This document shows positions 33,840 to 44,490 of a DNA stretch of 64,000 bases, one piece after another. Numbering within the stretch: position 1 is the stretch's first letter; the number at the start of each line of letters is the position of its first letter. Below the pieces are notes generated by a model. The model ran no database searches. It was not told where the DNA came from and worked only from the letters and a program-made list of their open reading frames with translations. Source of the stretch: Ceriagrion tenellum (taxonomy: Eukaryota > Arthropoda > Insecta > Odonata > Coenagrionidae); the NCBI GenBank assembly GCA_963169105.1, contig OY720632.1:2480001-2544000 (forward strand). The letters are read 5' to 3'. Made by a program: the position numbers and the translations under genes.

Positions 33840-34740
33840 ATCCGTGTCGGTTTCCTCAGCGACCGGAAGAGCTCACACACAACACAAAGCACTTGTCTCC
33901 AAAGTCTGTCTGTCAATCCCGAAAGGAAATTTGGAAACCGGAGCCCTCGGCGTTTCCCTTCGCGAAGAGACAAAGACGTTCGCCGCAATCCGCTACGTCC
34001 CACTCGGCGATGTGGCACGGACCAGTCCTCCTCGCTCGGCCCGATTCAACGGACGTCGAGCGCACTTTCGCTGCGGCCTGCGGTGCCCGCGGGCGATCGA
34101 AAGGGTTTGCGTGGGATGGGTGTGTGGAGCGGGTGCGGGAGAGTTTGCTAGCGAGATGTGTAGAGAGAGGAAACGACACGAGAGGTCTTTCACTGTTCGC
34201 CGCGGAGAGATGACTGACAGACTGACTGAGTGACCCACCGCCACCACCTCAGCACAGGCAAGCGAGGGGACGGGAGAGGGGTCGGCCGCCACCTCCCCTA
34301 CTCCTTCCCCTCCGCCTCCCCACCCCCCGGACCGGGGGAGAAAACGCGCGGAACCCAAACCACCCTTCCACCCGTTTCATCCCCCTCCCTCTGTCCAATG
34401 AGGGGAGGCTCAGGAAACGGGGACGACGACTAGGCAGGCTGACTGTACAAGGGGCGGCGACTCCTCCCCCTCCCTCCCCACGCGTCCCACCCTTTCTCAA
34501 AGATCCCCTTCCTTCCACCCCCCATTCAAACCTTCCCCTCCTACCACCTCCTCCTTCTCTCCGCCAAGACACTCCAAACTCCTCGGCAGCCTCTCCCCCT
34601 CCCCTTCACTCACTTTCCCTCTTTCGCCTTTACCCCTCATACCTCCCCCACCCCCCATTCGTCCGTCCACCCCCCCCTCTTCCACGCCACACAGCCACCC
34701 TCCCTCCCTCCCTTCACTCAATCGCCATCTCAATCCTCCT
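33840..34740. promoter_or_regulatory. CpG-rich island followed by long pyrimidine tract
   Basis: The first ~400 bp (33840-34250) is dense in CpG. From about 34250 to 34740 the plus strand is largely C and T, with CCCTCCC and CCACCCCCC words and few purines. Long frames on both strands lack domains and are explained by composition. A host promoter or first exon is possible, and strong secondary-structure potential on the G-rich strand is clear. Confidence 0.3.
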
Positions 34741-35206
34741 CAGATCCAGCATCTCGGTCCCAGAGATAGAATGCGATTCTTAGCCGATTTATCGCGGAAT
34801 AGAGGGAAATGGGAAAGTAAAAGGGGGTAACAAAACATGACTTTCCCAGGTAGTCGACGCGAGCGTTAGTTTTTACGTTAATCAGATTAATTAACTTAAG
34901 CTAAATAAGAACAGTCCCGAGCATTCCTCTTTCCGCTTTGGAGCATTTGATTCACTGCATGAGCCTCAACCTCCTCAGTCCCGAGACATATCCAGCATTA
35001 TTTTTGGAGAATTCTTCGTACTTACGTTTTCCGTTGTAAGCCATGCTTGCATAGTTGATATCTCTGCCACGCGACGGGCGATTTCTGTGAATCAAGCGTC
35101 TTAATGATGCTGCCACTTATCAGCGTTGCCAATATTTTGCGCTGCTGTGAGGGAAAAAATTCAAACGTCTGTGTATTGCATACAATGCGCCAGGACCGAG
35201 GAGGTT
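34741..35206. other. Non-coding, nothing recognised
   Basis: No gene or repeat seen between the GC-rich island and element copy E. Confidence 0.45.
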
Positions 35207-35828
35207 ATGGCAGTCCGAGCGAAATAGTTCCCATTGTCATAATAGAGGCCATATTCGAATCATACGTTTTAATTTCACCAGCTGTGGGGCACATCAATTA
35301 AATATTGCGTTAATAATGGTGCAATGATAACTTAGATTCTAATGTCTCATTAAAGTGACAGGAAATTGTAAGATGTAGTATGAAATTGTAGTATGAAAGT
35401 AAACACCTTCAGTTTATATGACAGAAATGGTAAGTGATTAAATGAACATATTTAAATGTCTTTCACTTGACTCATTTTTTTCGCGTGGTGCTTTTTAAAA
35501 TCCTTCAAAATGGAAGGTTTTATGTGATGCCCAAGAACCTACTGTGGTGAAAATATGGTTAATTTCGAATACAGTTGACAAAACATAGAAACTACACACT
35601 GTTAATTCTATTACGACATCTAAGTGTTAGGAATTCCTTATTTTGTAAATAATGCACGTAATATTTCCAATGTAAAAGGGCTGGTATTGTTTGGCAAATA
35701 TCTAAGAAAGTAATGCGGTAAGGGGTAGAATGTTTGGAGTTAATGGCTAGATGAGACATTTTTTCTGTGAATTGATATCAAATTCATTGATTTCTAAGTA
35801 AAATGATATTTCGCTCAAACTACCTTTA
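35207..35828 (-). mobile_element. AAGGTAGT-family TIR element, copy E (with internal extra ~75 bp)
   Basis: Reverse orientation. It begins GGCAGTCCGAGCGAAATAG and ends GATATTTCGCTCAAACTACC. Relative to the other copies it holds an extra segment at about 35333-35408 that contains a tandem-like GTAGTATGAAA/GTAGTATGAAAG, which makes it ~620 bp rather than ~550. Confidence 0.85.
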
Positions 35829-36768
35829 AGAGATCATTGTTGCCAAACTTGGGTTCCGTGCGACCCATTCTAGCCCACCAAGGAAACCTCTTCCATAATC
35901 GCATTAAACGTGAATAAGCTACCAAAAGTAGTAATATTTGGATGGTAGTAGACCCCTTGATGTGTACTTAGTATACCGCAATGTATATACGTTATGAATT
36001 TCCCTGAAGCTATTGACAACATTGCACAACTTCGGCTGCTAAGTGATTTATAGAGGAAACGAATCTCCAAAAGATCCCATACAGTCAAGAAAATGTGGAA
36101 CCCTCAAAGGAATATGATAATTTTTCTCATTTTTTTCTGTTTACCACGATGATTTGAATGTAACTGCTGGTTTTCCGGAATTTCCTCCGCCCAACCTTGT
36201 GTCTGGGTGACGACAGATGTCTTCAAGTGTGAACATTCGAGAGATGGAGTCGCTGCAATAACTGTCGTCGTCCGGACGCACGGCTACGCGGAGGAAAACA
36301 CTAAAATCAAAACGGCAAGCTGAACTTCGTCTCGAGCATAAAATGCACAGAACTAGCAAATGGTTAACTGTTCCTGGTCGAAGTAGAAATTACGTAAAAT
36401 AACTGGAACGATCCCTATCATCAAGTTCATTTTTGGATATTGTCCGGAGAAATACTCTCTGTTGAGCAACCGTCCAACCGACAAAGTCAAATGATGCTTT
36501 TCACAATTTGCCATTGAGTTAACCTAAAAAAGAAACAAATTTACGAAAAATTAGTCTCAGAGGAATTAACTGCTTTTTTATCGAGCTGTTTAACGTTACT
36601 CGTTTAGGGTACTAATTATTGCCAGGAACTAATCATCAATGACTCAATTCTAAATCAAAGCTAAGAGCACGTTTATCCTTCCTTGACTTTTAGCGTACCT
36701 GCTTAACAATATCATGGCCAATTCCAATATAGCACCCATATTTTGTGCCAATAATCCGTGGCATCGGC
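35829..36768. other. Non-coding, nothing recognised
   Basis: A 72-codon minus-strand frame (36141-36359) is open but unsupported by any motif. No shared repeat. Confidence 0.4.
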
Positions 36769-36836
36769 TGGTGACCTAACACCCCCTGCCACACGCCAAA
36801 GCGGCGGCTCGCGGGGTATCGTGTAGATGTAGATGA
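36769..36836 (+). mobile_element. CR1-like LINE, last ~68 bp only
   Basis: CGGCTGGTGACCTAACACCC followed by CCACACGCC, GCGGCGGCTCGCGGG and the tail GTAGATGTAGATG. This is the shortest of the family's 3' ends here and shows two full GTAGAT hexamers in the tail. Confidence 0.85.
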
Positions 36837-37731
36837 ATACCAGTTACTGGTCAGTTCAAGGTCATTTTCACTTCACTCAGGAAATGGCATAACTCGTGCT
36901 TCGTGGTCGTGTGCCGGCCGTCGTCCATTGAAATCAAGGGCCCTTCAAGTCTACCGATTCAAATTTTCTTTCTATTTATTACTTTTTCTAAATCGACTTT
37001 CCCCTCAATTCCACTTCTAGCTACTCATAGAAATAGTATGAGCTGCTTGAAAAGGACGAATGGTAATTGTATTGCACCCGGGAATCCCTTATCTCCGCTG
37101 AAAACGTTTGGCCGTCGTTAATCGAAAATATTGTGGCAGTTACTGCGGTTAAAGTCAACGAGTATTTCGATCATGCATCGATCAAAGGCGTATTCTATGT
37201 AAGCATATTATAATATGCGAAAAATAATGCATTTACAAATCAGAACTTTCACAGACAACTAGGTTAAAGACACGAAATAAACGATTTTGAAGAATTTGAT
37301 CTTCCGAGTCTCCCACAGCGATCACACATTTTTGGGCGATATTCCGTCGGCGCTGCAGTCGTCTTCCTCATGACTGGGTCATGTATATTCTAAGTCCGTG
37401 GTCATGACTCATGGCATATCGTTAGCTCACCTTAGATAGCCAATTGTTGCGTCGGTATGCTCTTATTGGCTCCGGATTTTTCACCTGTAAATTTTTTTTT
37501 TAACCCGTAACCAATCATTCGCGGGTGGTTAAAACAACGAATATACACTTCGAACTGAGGATACCGTCAGCCACCCAGCGAAAGATAGTGCTTCATAATG
37601 GATAGTGGCTGTATGGGAGCCGGGAAATTATATTCTTAATATGAAAACCTAGGTGGGAGCCATTGCTTTATCTTGGCCGTTAAGAATGCTTGTTTTCATA
37701 ATCATGAAGGTAAATTTTTACTAAGGATGAG
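36837..37731. other. Non-coding, nothing recognised
   Basis: A+T-rich sequence without recognised genes. A small inverted motif around TCATGACTGGGTCATG lies near 37370. Confidence 0.4.
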
Positions 37732-37979
37732 TCGAATCCAAATGTAGATTCTCGATTCCACCGATTCTCAGGATTATAACCGGTGTCGAGAATCGATCAT
37801 CCAAAGTCGATTCCGATTCCATCGATTCCAGATAGATAAATATTCAAATCAAATCTCATTTATCGCATCATATTTGTCTCAGTAAATTTGGGTGTAGGCT
37901 ATCAATTCGTACTTTTTATCTACCTCAATAAGCTGAGGATATATTTGCTATTTGTTAATAAATATACTTTTTGAGCAAC
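37732..37979 (+). mobile_element. hAT-like repeat, copy 2, left part
   Basis: From AAGGATGAGTCGAATCC it follows copy 1 (13015 onward) closely through GAGGATATATTTGCT to TTTTTGAGCAACTTAT, where the RTE LINE begins. The right part resumes at about 41401. Confidence 0.9.
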
Positions 37980-40900
37980 TTATTACATACATACATACCC
38001 ATCACGCCGTTCCCTTCCAGGGTAGGCACAGTCAAAATGTTTCACTCATTAATACATAATTGTACAACTAACTCTGCTTCAATAATTTCCTTCACACTGA
38101 CCTATCCTTGCAAACCTCTTTTGCCTCATTTACCCCCATGCATTGTTGCATACACGCCCTCCTGTTTTTAAAACTCCTAATATTCCTCCTCCTAAGAATT
38201 TCCTCAACCACATTCAACCACAACTTTCTCAGCCTACTTCTACCTCTCACACCATTCATTCTACTCTCATATATCTGTTTCGTTATTCGACTCTCATCCA
38301 TTCTCTCAACATGGCCAAACCAACGAAGCACACTCCTTTCATACACGTCCATTACTGGAGCATTTAACCCACATTCATTCATGACCCACTCATTCCTGAC
38401 CCTATCCATCCTACTTCTGCCGTAAACACTCCTCAGATAACTCAAACCCACGGCGTTTAGTCTACTCTTATGTCTATCCTGACATACCCATGTTTCACTA
38501 CCATATAGCAAAGTGGGAAGAAGTACACTTTTGTACACGGCAATTTTCGCTTCCTTAGACAAGCACTCATTCCTTGATATGCTCCACATGCTACCTAACA
38601 CTTTCTTTCCAGCATTCGTGCGTCTCTTTATCTCCTCATCTATTATTCCATCTTTCGTATAAATCTTACCTAAGTACACAAAATCATCCACTTCTTCAAT
38701 TACTTCACCAGTCTACAGTTATTCTCCCCATTCTTCTTATCAAAAACTAATACTTTAGTCTTGCACGCATTTACCTTCAATTCCATTCTCTCCGTTGATT
38801 CGCTAAACTTATCTAGGAGCTTCTGTAATCCCTGTTGACTGTCTGAGATCAAAACAGCGTCATCCGCATATAGAGGAACTCGCACGTTTATATTCCCAAT
38901 CAAAACACCGTCGTTTTCACTACATGCGTCTCTAACACATTTATCCATAAATACATTAAACAGCCATGGAGACATTACGTATCCTTGCTTTACACCCCGA
39001 TTTATTACAAAACAATCACTCAGAACCCCGTTAACTCTTACACTTGCCTTACTATTGTCATACATCGCCATCATAACATTCAATAACTGCCCATTCACTC
39101 CATAGTCTCTCAAAACCTTTCACAACTAATTTCTATTTACTCTGTCATATGCCTTCTCTAAATCGACAAACGCACAGTACACTTTCTTTCGGACACTCAT
39201 ACATTTTTCTATCACTTGCTGAAGTGCAAAAAGCTGGTCACCACATCCTCTCCCAGGCATAAACCCACACTGCACACCCCATATTTCGTCGGAAGTAATA
39301 TTCCTCACTCTTTCGATTAATATTTTACTGAACACTTTTCCCGGAATACTCCATAAACTAATGGCCCGATAATTATTACATTCGGTCTTTCCTTCCTTCC
39401 CTTTGTACAACGGAACGTTGATAGCATTCTTCCAATCCGCTGGAACAACAGAAACCTGTAAGCATAAATTGTATAGTTCACGCAGCCTACAAATAAGTAA
39501 TTTACACCCACACTTCAACGTTTCACTAGATATATCCCATCTATGCCTGCAGCCTTCCCATTTTTCAATATTCTCACAGCCGTTGTGACCTCCTTCTCAC
39601 TGATATCCTTTTCCATCATCACATTCTCACATACCACTTCACAAGGCTCATCCTCAACGCCTGCAATATTATTGTACAATTCTGCAAAATACTCCCTCCA
39701 GCAGTCCCTGATATTGCTCTCGTCCCCCATGATCTCTCCACTTTTGTTCTTCACCGCATTCATTCCCCTACCTTCACCAATCTTAGCCCTTTTTACTCAC
39801 TTCCAAAACAGATTTTTACTATCTTCAAAATCACTCTGCATTTTGTTAGCTGCATCCGCACGCATTCTTTCTTTGCTTTCTTTCACAACGATTTTGAATT
39901 CATACTTTTTCTTTCTGTAAATCTCACATGCCTTAGTACGCTTTTCCTCAGATTTGGCAGCAATCATATCCTTGTACGCCTCTTTCTTTTCTCTGACTAC
40001 AATTTTCACTTCTTCATTCCACCAAGCATCACCTTTCGTACTTCCTACCACTCCTTTTCCACATGTACTTTCAGCACATTCCACGATCACTCCTTTTAAA
40101 CACTCCCACGCATCATTTATGTTCTCATTTTTGATATGCTCGTCCCATTCTCTCTGCTTCAACGATAGAGCATCCTCAAGCATGCAACCATACTGCATTC
40201 TTACCTCGCTGTCTAGCAACCTTTCCACTTTTACTCTCAACTGCTTACGCGCAACATTCTTCCTTGGTACCCACTTTCTGCCCAGATTCACTTTGGAGAG
40301 TACCAAATAGTGGTCTGTTCCACATTCTGCACCCCTCATCACTCGCGTGTCCCACACTAACTCTCTCAATCTCTCATCATACACAAGGAAATCAATCATG
40401 CTTTTACAATCGCCCCTTTGCCAAGTATGCATATGTATTCTCTTATGTTTAAACCATGTATTCGATACAAACAATCCTTTTTCTAAGCACACACTCACCA
40501 AGTTTTCACCAGTATCATTCACTCGGGGGTCACCAAGAGGCCCAACCACTCTCTCAGATGCATCCCGCCTCACACCAAGCCACCCATTCATGTCACCTAC
40601 TAAAATTATTCTCTCACCAGTATCACATACATTCAAAACCTCTCTCAGTTTTTCCCAAAACTAATCTTTCACACTGTCACTCTCTCCATCTACTGGTGCA
40701 TAGCACGCCACAATCACAACTCTCCTAATACCTACTTTCATGCGAACCCAGAGCAATCTAGGGGATACTAACTCGTTCTTCCTTATTAGCAACTTTGCTC
40801 TCTCATTAAGAATGAGTCCTACACCTTGACTGCCCATTACATCATCTTCAACTCCTGACCACAATTCCAGACTACCGCCATCTAATGTAACAGCATCCCG

Positions 40901-41400
40901 CCCCTTGCGCTTAGTTTCACATACACACAAAACATCCATTCGTCTCACATTCATTTCATTCAGCAACTCATGCTCCTTTCCATACACTCCTCTCACATTC
41001 CAAGTACCGAGAGTCTAGTTCGTTTCTAGTCCGTATCTTGACGGGCCAACCTTATTCCGCTTCCGCCGCCCATCGTGGCTTCGGCTGTCCGAGGCAGCAT
41101 TTTGACGTTCATCAGTAAGTTGTAATAGAGTATGCAATGTTGCCAGCCTTCGCAGTACCCGCACCACGTGCAGCATTCCCTGCTAACGGTTACGGCGCTC
41201 TACCGGTCAGTTTTGGCATATTTTCGCCAGTATGCCACAAGAGAAACCAAAGCATATTAATACCATATGCCCGCTTTCCCTATTCTGCTCAAGCTAGGAT
41301 CCCTTCTTTAAGGACTACCTCGAGAGACAGCATACTGTTGCCCGCGACCCACCACTAGGAGAGGCATATGCAGTGGACTGACACGCCGGGTCGCTAATGA
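37980..41400 (-). mobile_element. RTE-type non-LTR retrotransposon, near full length
   Basis: A ~3.4-kb LINE on the minus strand, the usual size for RTE elements. It has a ~400-bp 5' leader (41400-41014), one endonuclease plus reverse transcriptase region (41013-38092), a ~110-bp 3' UTR and a 3' tail of TATG/ATGT tandem units (GGGTATGTATGTATGT on the minus strand, at 37983-38000). It is inserted in copy 2 of the hAT-like repeat, whose two halves match the uninterrupted copy near 13.28 kb, so both borders are fixed by comparison. The target duplication, if any, is only a few A/T bases. It lies 5' complete or nearly so, unlike the other LINEs in this window. Confidence 0.92.
38092..41013 (-). 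pseudogene. RTE endonuclease-reverse transcriptase polyprotein, disabled
   Basis: The protein would nick target DNA and reverse-transcribe the element's RNA. Order along the minus strand: endonuclease N-terminus TLGTWNVRGVYGKEHELL (from 41013); CVCETKR; VVIVACYAPV; ILVGDMNGWLG (40590 region); TWQRGDCKSMIDFLVYDERL; GAECGTDHYLV, with the catalytic His of the endonuclease. RT follows: VPLYKGKEGKTECNNYRAIS; CGFMPGRGCGDQLFAL; VDLEKAYDRVNR; NRGVKQGYVMSPWLFNVFMD; then the catalytic box PLYADDAVLI; C-terminal LLYGSETW and RWFGHVERMDESR. Breaks: in-frame stops at about 40661 (TAG), 39797-39799 (TGA) and two near 39115-39128; frameshifts near 39515 and 38695. All catalytic motifs survive, so decay is recent and mild. 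Confidence 0.92.
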
Positions 41401-41674
41401 TATAATTGTCTTTGTAATTTTATTTCAGCCAATAATTGAATTTAAATAATAATCGTACGCTACAGGTATGCCAATATTACACCAGTTAATAGGAATAACA
41501 ATAGATGAATTCGGAATCGAGAATCGATTTGAAAGAATCGGAATCGAAAAAAAGTGGAATCGACTCATCCCTAGTTACTTAGAATTGCAGTCTCATCTGC
41601 AGTTTGAGTGATCACATAAGCGTGCTTGGTGTGGATAGAATACATCCTCTTTTAGTCAAATATATTTAATTTTT
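41401..41674 (+). mobile_element. hAT-like repeat, copy 2, right part, with shared flank
   Basis: It resumes at AATTGTCTTTGTAATTTTAT, corresponding to about 13282 in copy 1, and runs through the right terminal repeat at CGACTCATCCCTA (about 41572). It then continues to match copy 1 for ~100 bp more (GCAGTCTCATCTGCAG, GCGTGCTTGGTGTGGATAG) to AATTTTT at 41674. Confidence 0.88.
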
Positions 41675-41705
41675 CATAATTCATAATTTTCATCCATAAT
41701 TTTTA

Positions 41706-41903
41706 CCCAATGCAAAAATAGATAGCAGTGATAAAAAAATTGACGTAGACAGTGAGTATGATCCGGAGATCCCAATTTATAATTTATCGTCGATGAAGAA
41801 CTCTGTTGAGGCCACTAGAAGAAAAGACGGAGACGAGTCGACTCACGATATAGAGAATGCAATCTTTCCTTTGATACTTCTAACTTTCCTCAACAATGAG
41901 TGA
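41706..41903 (+). other. Open acidic frame, unrecognised
   Basis: A stop-free stretch of 65 codons encodes NAKIDSSDKKIDVDSEYDPE, then IPIYNLSSMKNSVEATRR and KDGDESTHDIENAIF before TGA; the only internal ATG is at 41793. It is acidic and Ser/Asp/Glu-rich, unlike the K/I/N/F-rich chance frames typical of this A+T-rich DNA. It could be the leader of a transposase (many start with acidic tracts), an exon fragment, or chance. A possible splice donor (ACAGTGAGT) lies at about 41748-41756. Confidence 0.2.
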
Positions 41904-42254
41904 TCGGACGACAAGTGAGAGCTATAAAATTTTCCGATAAAAGTTTTCGCGTGCAGTCCAATCAAATGAGTCTAAAGTGTCCATTGTAAGTCCAACCTCC
42001 ACCCCCACTTCTCTCTCTCTCAGTCCAAACCCTTGCAAATATGTCTCAATGGGGAATGGCCAAACGAAAAATGTCAACTCTTTTGCATCGGCCTCAAACA
42101 TTGTGCTCACATCCTAAATGTCGTTCTCAAAACTTTTTACTCGTTCAAGTCTTATATCAAATGATTATGAAGAACCTCGAATTAAAAACATAATCTGAAA
42201 TTGATAAGAAACAGATAATGCGTGAGTTGTGGCTATTTAATCCGGTTTAATCCG

Positions 42255-42320
42255 GCGATAATATTAGTTCCTAATTCAATCTCATGCTGCTTCCCAAGTA
42301 AATAAAGTTTTTGCAAAAAT
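42255..42320 (+). repeat. 65-bp direct repeat, copy 1
   Basis: GCGATAATATTAGTTCCTAA through AATAAAGTTTTTGCAAAAA recurs at 42776-42839 in the same orientation with one difference (AATCTC / AACCTC). Confidence 0.9.
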
Positions 42321-42775
42321 GCAGATTCTACGAGACGTTTCGCGATTTTGGGCTCACGAAGCCTGAGGCTGTAGCTTAAAGTTAGTCTCTCGAAAACTGC
42401 TCAATCGTTGTTACACAGAAATAATCCACGAGGAATGATGATACTTTTAAATTCGAAAGTTACGGATTCACAGAGCAGTGCCTGTGATTTTAAGAGTGAA
42501 TGTGCGCATTGAAAGGAGTTACACATGAGACAGCGAGAACATAATAGACTGCCATTATGTAATACTGGGAGGAGTGTCTCCTGAATTTCAACGGGAAGTA
42601 AAAGAAATGAGGTCCATGCATTGGATTGAAAGAGTCCATTCCACGAGACGTTTCAAATTCAATTTTTAATGCAGGAGTGATTAGCCATTCATAGTGTCGT
42701 TGGGGTGAAAAACATTCCTCATAAAATTTATTAGCCGTTCTCCACTTGTCTCGAAACGTAAGGCAAGAGTACTTG

Positions 42776-42839
42776 CGATAATATTAGTTCCTAATTCAAC
42801 CTCATGCTGCTTCCCAAGTAAATAAAGTTTTTGCAAAAA
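42776..42839 (+). repeat. 65-bp direct repeat, copy 2
   Basis: Near-identical to 42255-42320, 520 bp downstream. The segments between and beyond are not clearly related. Confidence 0.9.
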
Positions 42840-43063
42840 ATTGACCATTTAGACCCTATTACTTAACCTTCAGGCAATAATTGGAATTAATCGGAAAAGT
42901 AGATTGTTAATTATACCCTCTCACTTGCTCTTCATCTCAAATTCAAAATCCCACATTTACGTGGTTCTTTGAGCTTGAATATGATTCTTGATTCTTGATG
43001 AATATGAATCTTTCTTGTAATTCTTCGCCTCGTATTTTGTACCCTCTGCTGTCTTTCTTCTTA

Positions 43064-43227
43064 AGTTTCATCATTATACCTTTTTTGCCACTTCAGTCAG
43101 TGAAATCTAAAACAAAGGCGTAGGAAGTTTGGTATAGTGTTTTATGGTCTACTTAAGTTTCATAACTGTAGCTTTTTTACATCTTAAGTCAATGAAGTCT
43201 AAAACAAATGCGTAGGAAGTTTGGTAT
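43064..43227 (+). repeat. Local tandem duplication, ~80-90-bp unit
   Basis: AAGTTTCATCATTATACC ... GCGTAGGAAGTTTGGTATA (43064-43137) is repeated as AAGTTTCATAACTGTAGC ... GCGTAGGAAGTTTGGTATA (43154-43230) with several substitutions. Confidence 0.8.
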
Positions 43228-43762
43228 ATTAGTGTTTTCATATACTCTTCCTACGTATATTCTACAAACTATCAGCAAACACTTTTATTGCATTGGAAAA
43301 ATTTTGGTTGCTACAAAAGCCATCATTCTGCCACAACGATCACATACCCTGCGGAATGGTTGAGCACTCAATGTTAGAAATCGCGATTTCGACTGTGGCG
43401 GTGCCAACCATTCCCGAGGTGAAAATTGAACTATTTCCTCCGGGGATGGATTCTGCTATTCAATTAAGAATTTTTTTCCGATCTGCTACGTAAATGTGTA
43501 TTAACAATTCTGAAGGAAAATTAACCAAACATTTTTCTTGCTTCCACTGGCTGTAATACATTGACTTTGAAAAACGTCATGTTTATTTGAAGTGAACCGC
43601 ATCGTACATAAATAAAGTAGCACTTGAACAAATCTAAGTGAGTTCGAGTAAAATACTCGTGTAAAAATTTATTAAATAAATGTTAGTATGCCACGTATGT
43701 TTGCATAATGGATAAGGTATAGAATTTGTTCAGAGAAATGCTCAAAAACTAGAGAGAGATTT

Positions 43763-43905
43763 GTTAGTCAAAAAGTCACGAGAAAAAATTTTCATTGAGT
43801 ACAGGACAATGTATCATTGGAATCCATATATCCAATATTAATTTAAGTTATTATATTTTACATTCACTAACAGACATTTATGCATTTTACTTTCAAAACG
43901 GATTA
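43763..43905 (+). repeat. Detached unit of the 107-bp satellite
   Basis: TTGTTAGTCAAAAAGTCACG precedes a full satellite unit (GAGTACAGGACAATGTATCA ... TGCATTTTACTTTCAAAACG). The same AGTCAAAAAGTCACGAGAAAA leader stands before the main array at 44491, so a leader plus unit was duplicated about 730 bp apart. Confidence 0.8.
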
Positions 43906-44490
43906 TATATTACGAATGACGATATGAAGAATGTATCAGATAATCCTAAATATCATCCTATCTTATATCTAAAAAAAAAACTATCAAATTATCCAATATA
44001 TTAGTTTTCTGTGAAAAGAAAAAGAACAAATAATTAGATTAATCTTTCTGCAGGTATTTAACTGCTGAAATGAGACAGTTTTAATGGTTGCTACTTTTCC
44101 AGGAGAGTGAGACCATCAAAAAACTGAAAAGTAATTTTAGTTTCTTTGCATTATACTAACAATTTATGAGAACAGTTCGTTGAAAAACGTTATATAGTCA
44201 CATGTAAATTGTAACCTAAGGACAAATTGCGGCACAAAAAGGCTGTAGAAAAACTTAATAATCCTCAACGGGTCCCTTTCACCGCCAAGTTTCGCATTCT
44301 TCTGGTTCTTAAATGCATGGATCAGTTCAATTAATTCTCATCTCCCGTACAAAGCCGGGTCTCTTAGCTAGTACAGAAACACATACACGAAAGTGATTAA
44401 TACGATGGATTTTAATCATTTATTACTCCTGTAAATTTCCCCCCCATTAGTCCCTAATTGAACACCATGACACAGCCCTCTTAGCATTAG

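Noticed and set aside
33836..34358. Frames of 120-130 codons on both strands near 34 kb
   Set aside because: Simultaneously open on both strands in a CpG and pyrimidine island; low complexity, no motifs.
36141..36359. 72-codon minus-strand frame with Cys/Asp-rich segments
   Set aside because: Looks somewhat protein-like but has no known motif, no repeat context and no splice support; too short to call.
38108..40728. Plus-strand frames of 60-125 codons across the RTE LINE
   Set aside because: They are shadows of the minus-strand endonuclease-RT coding region, whose motifs are unambiguous.
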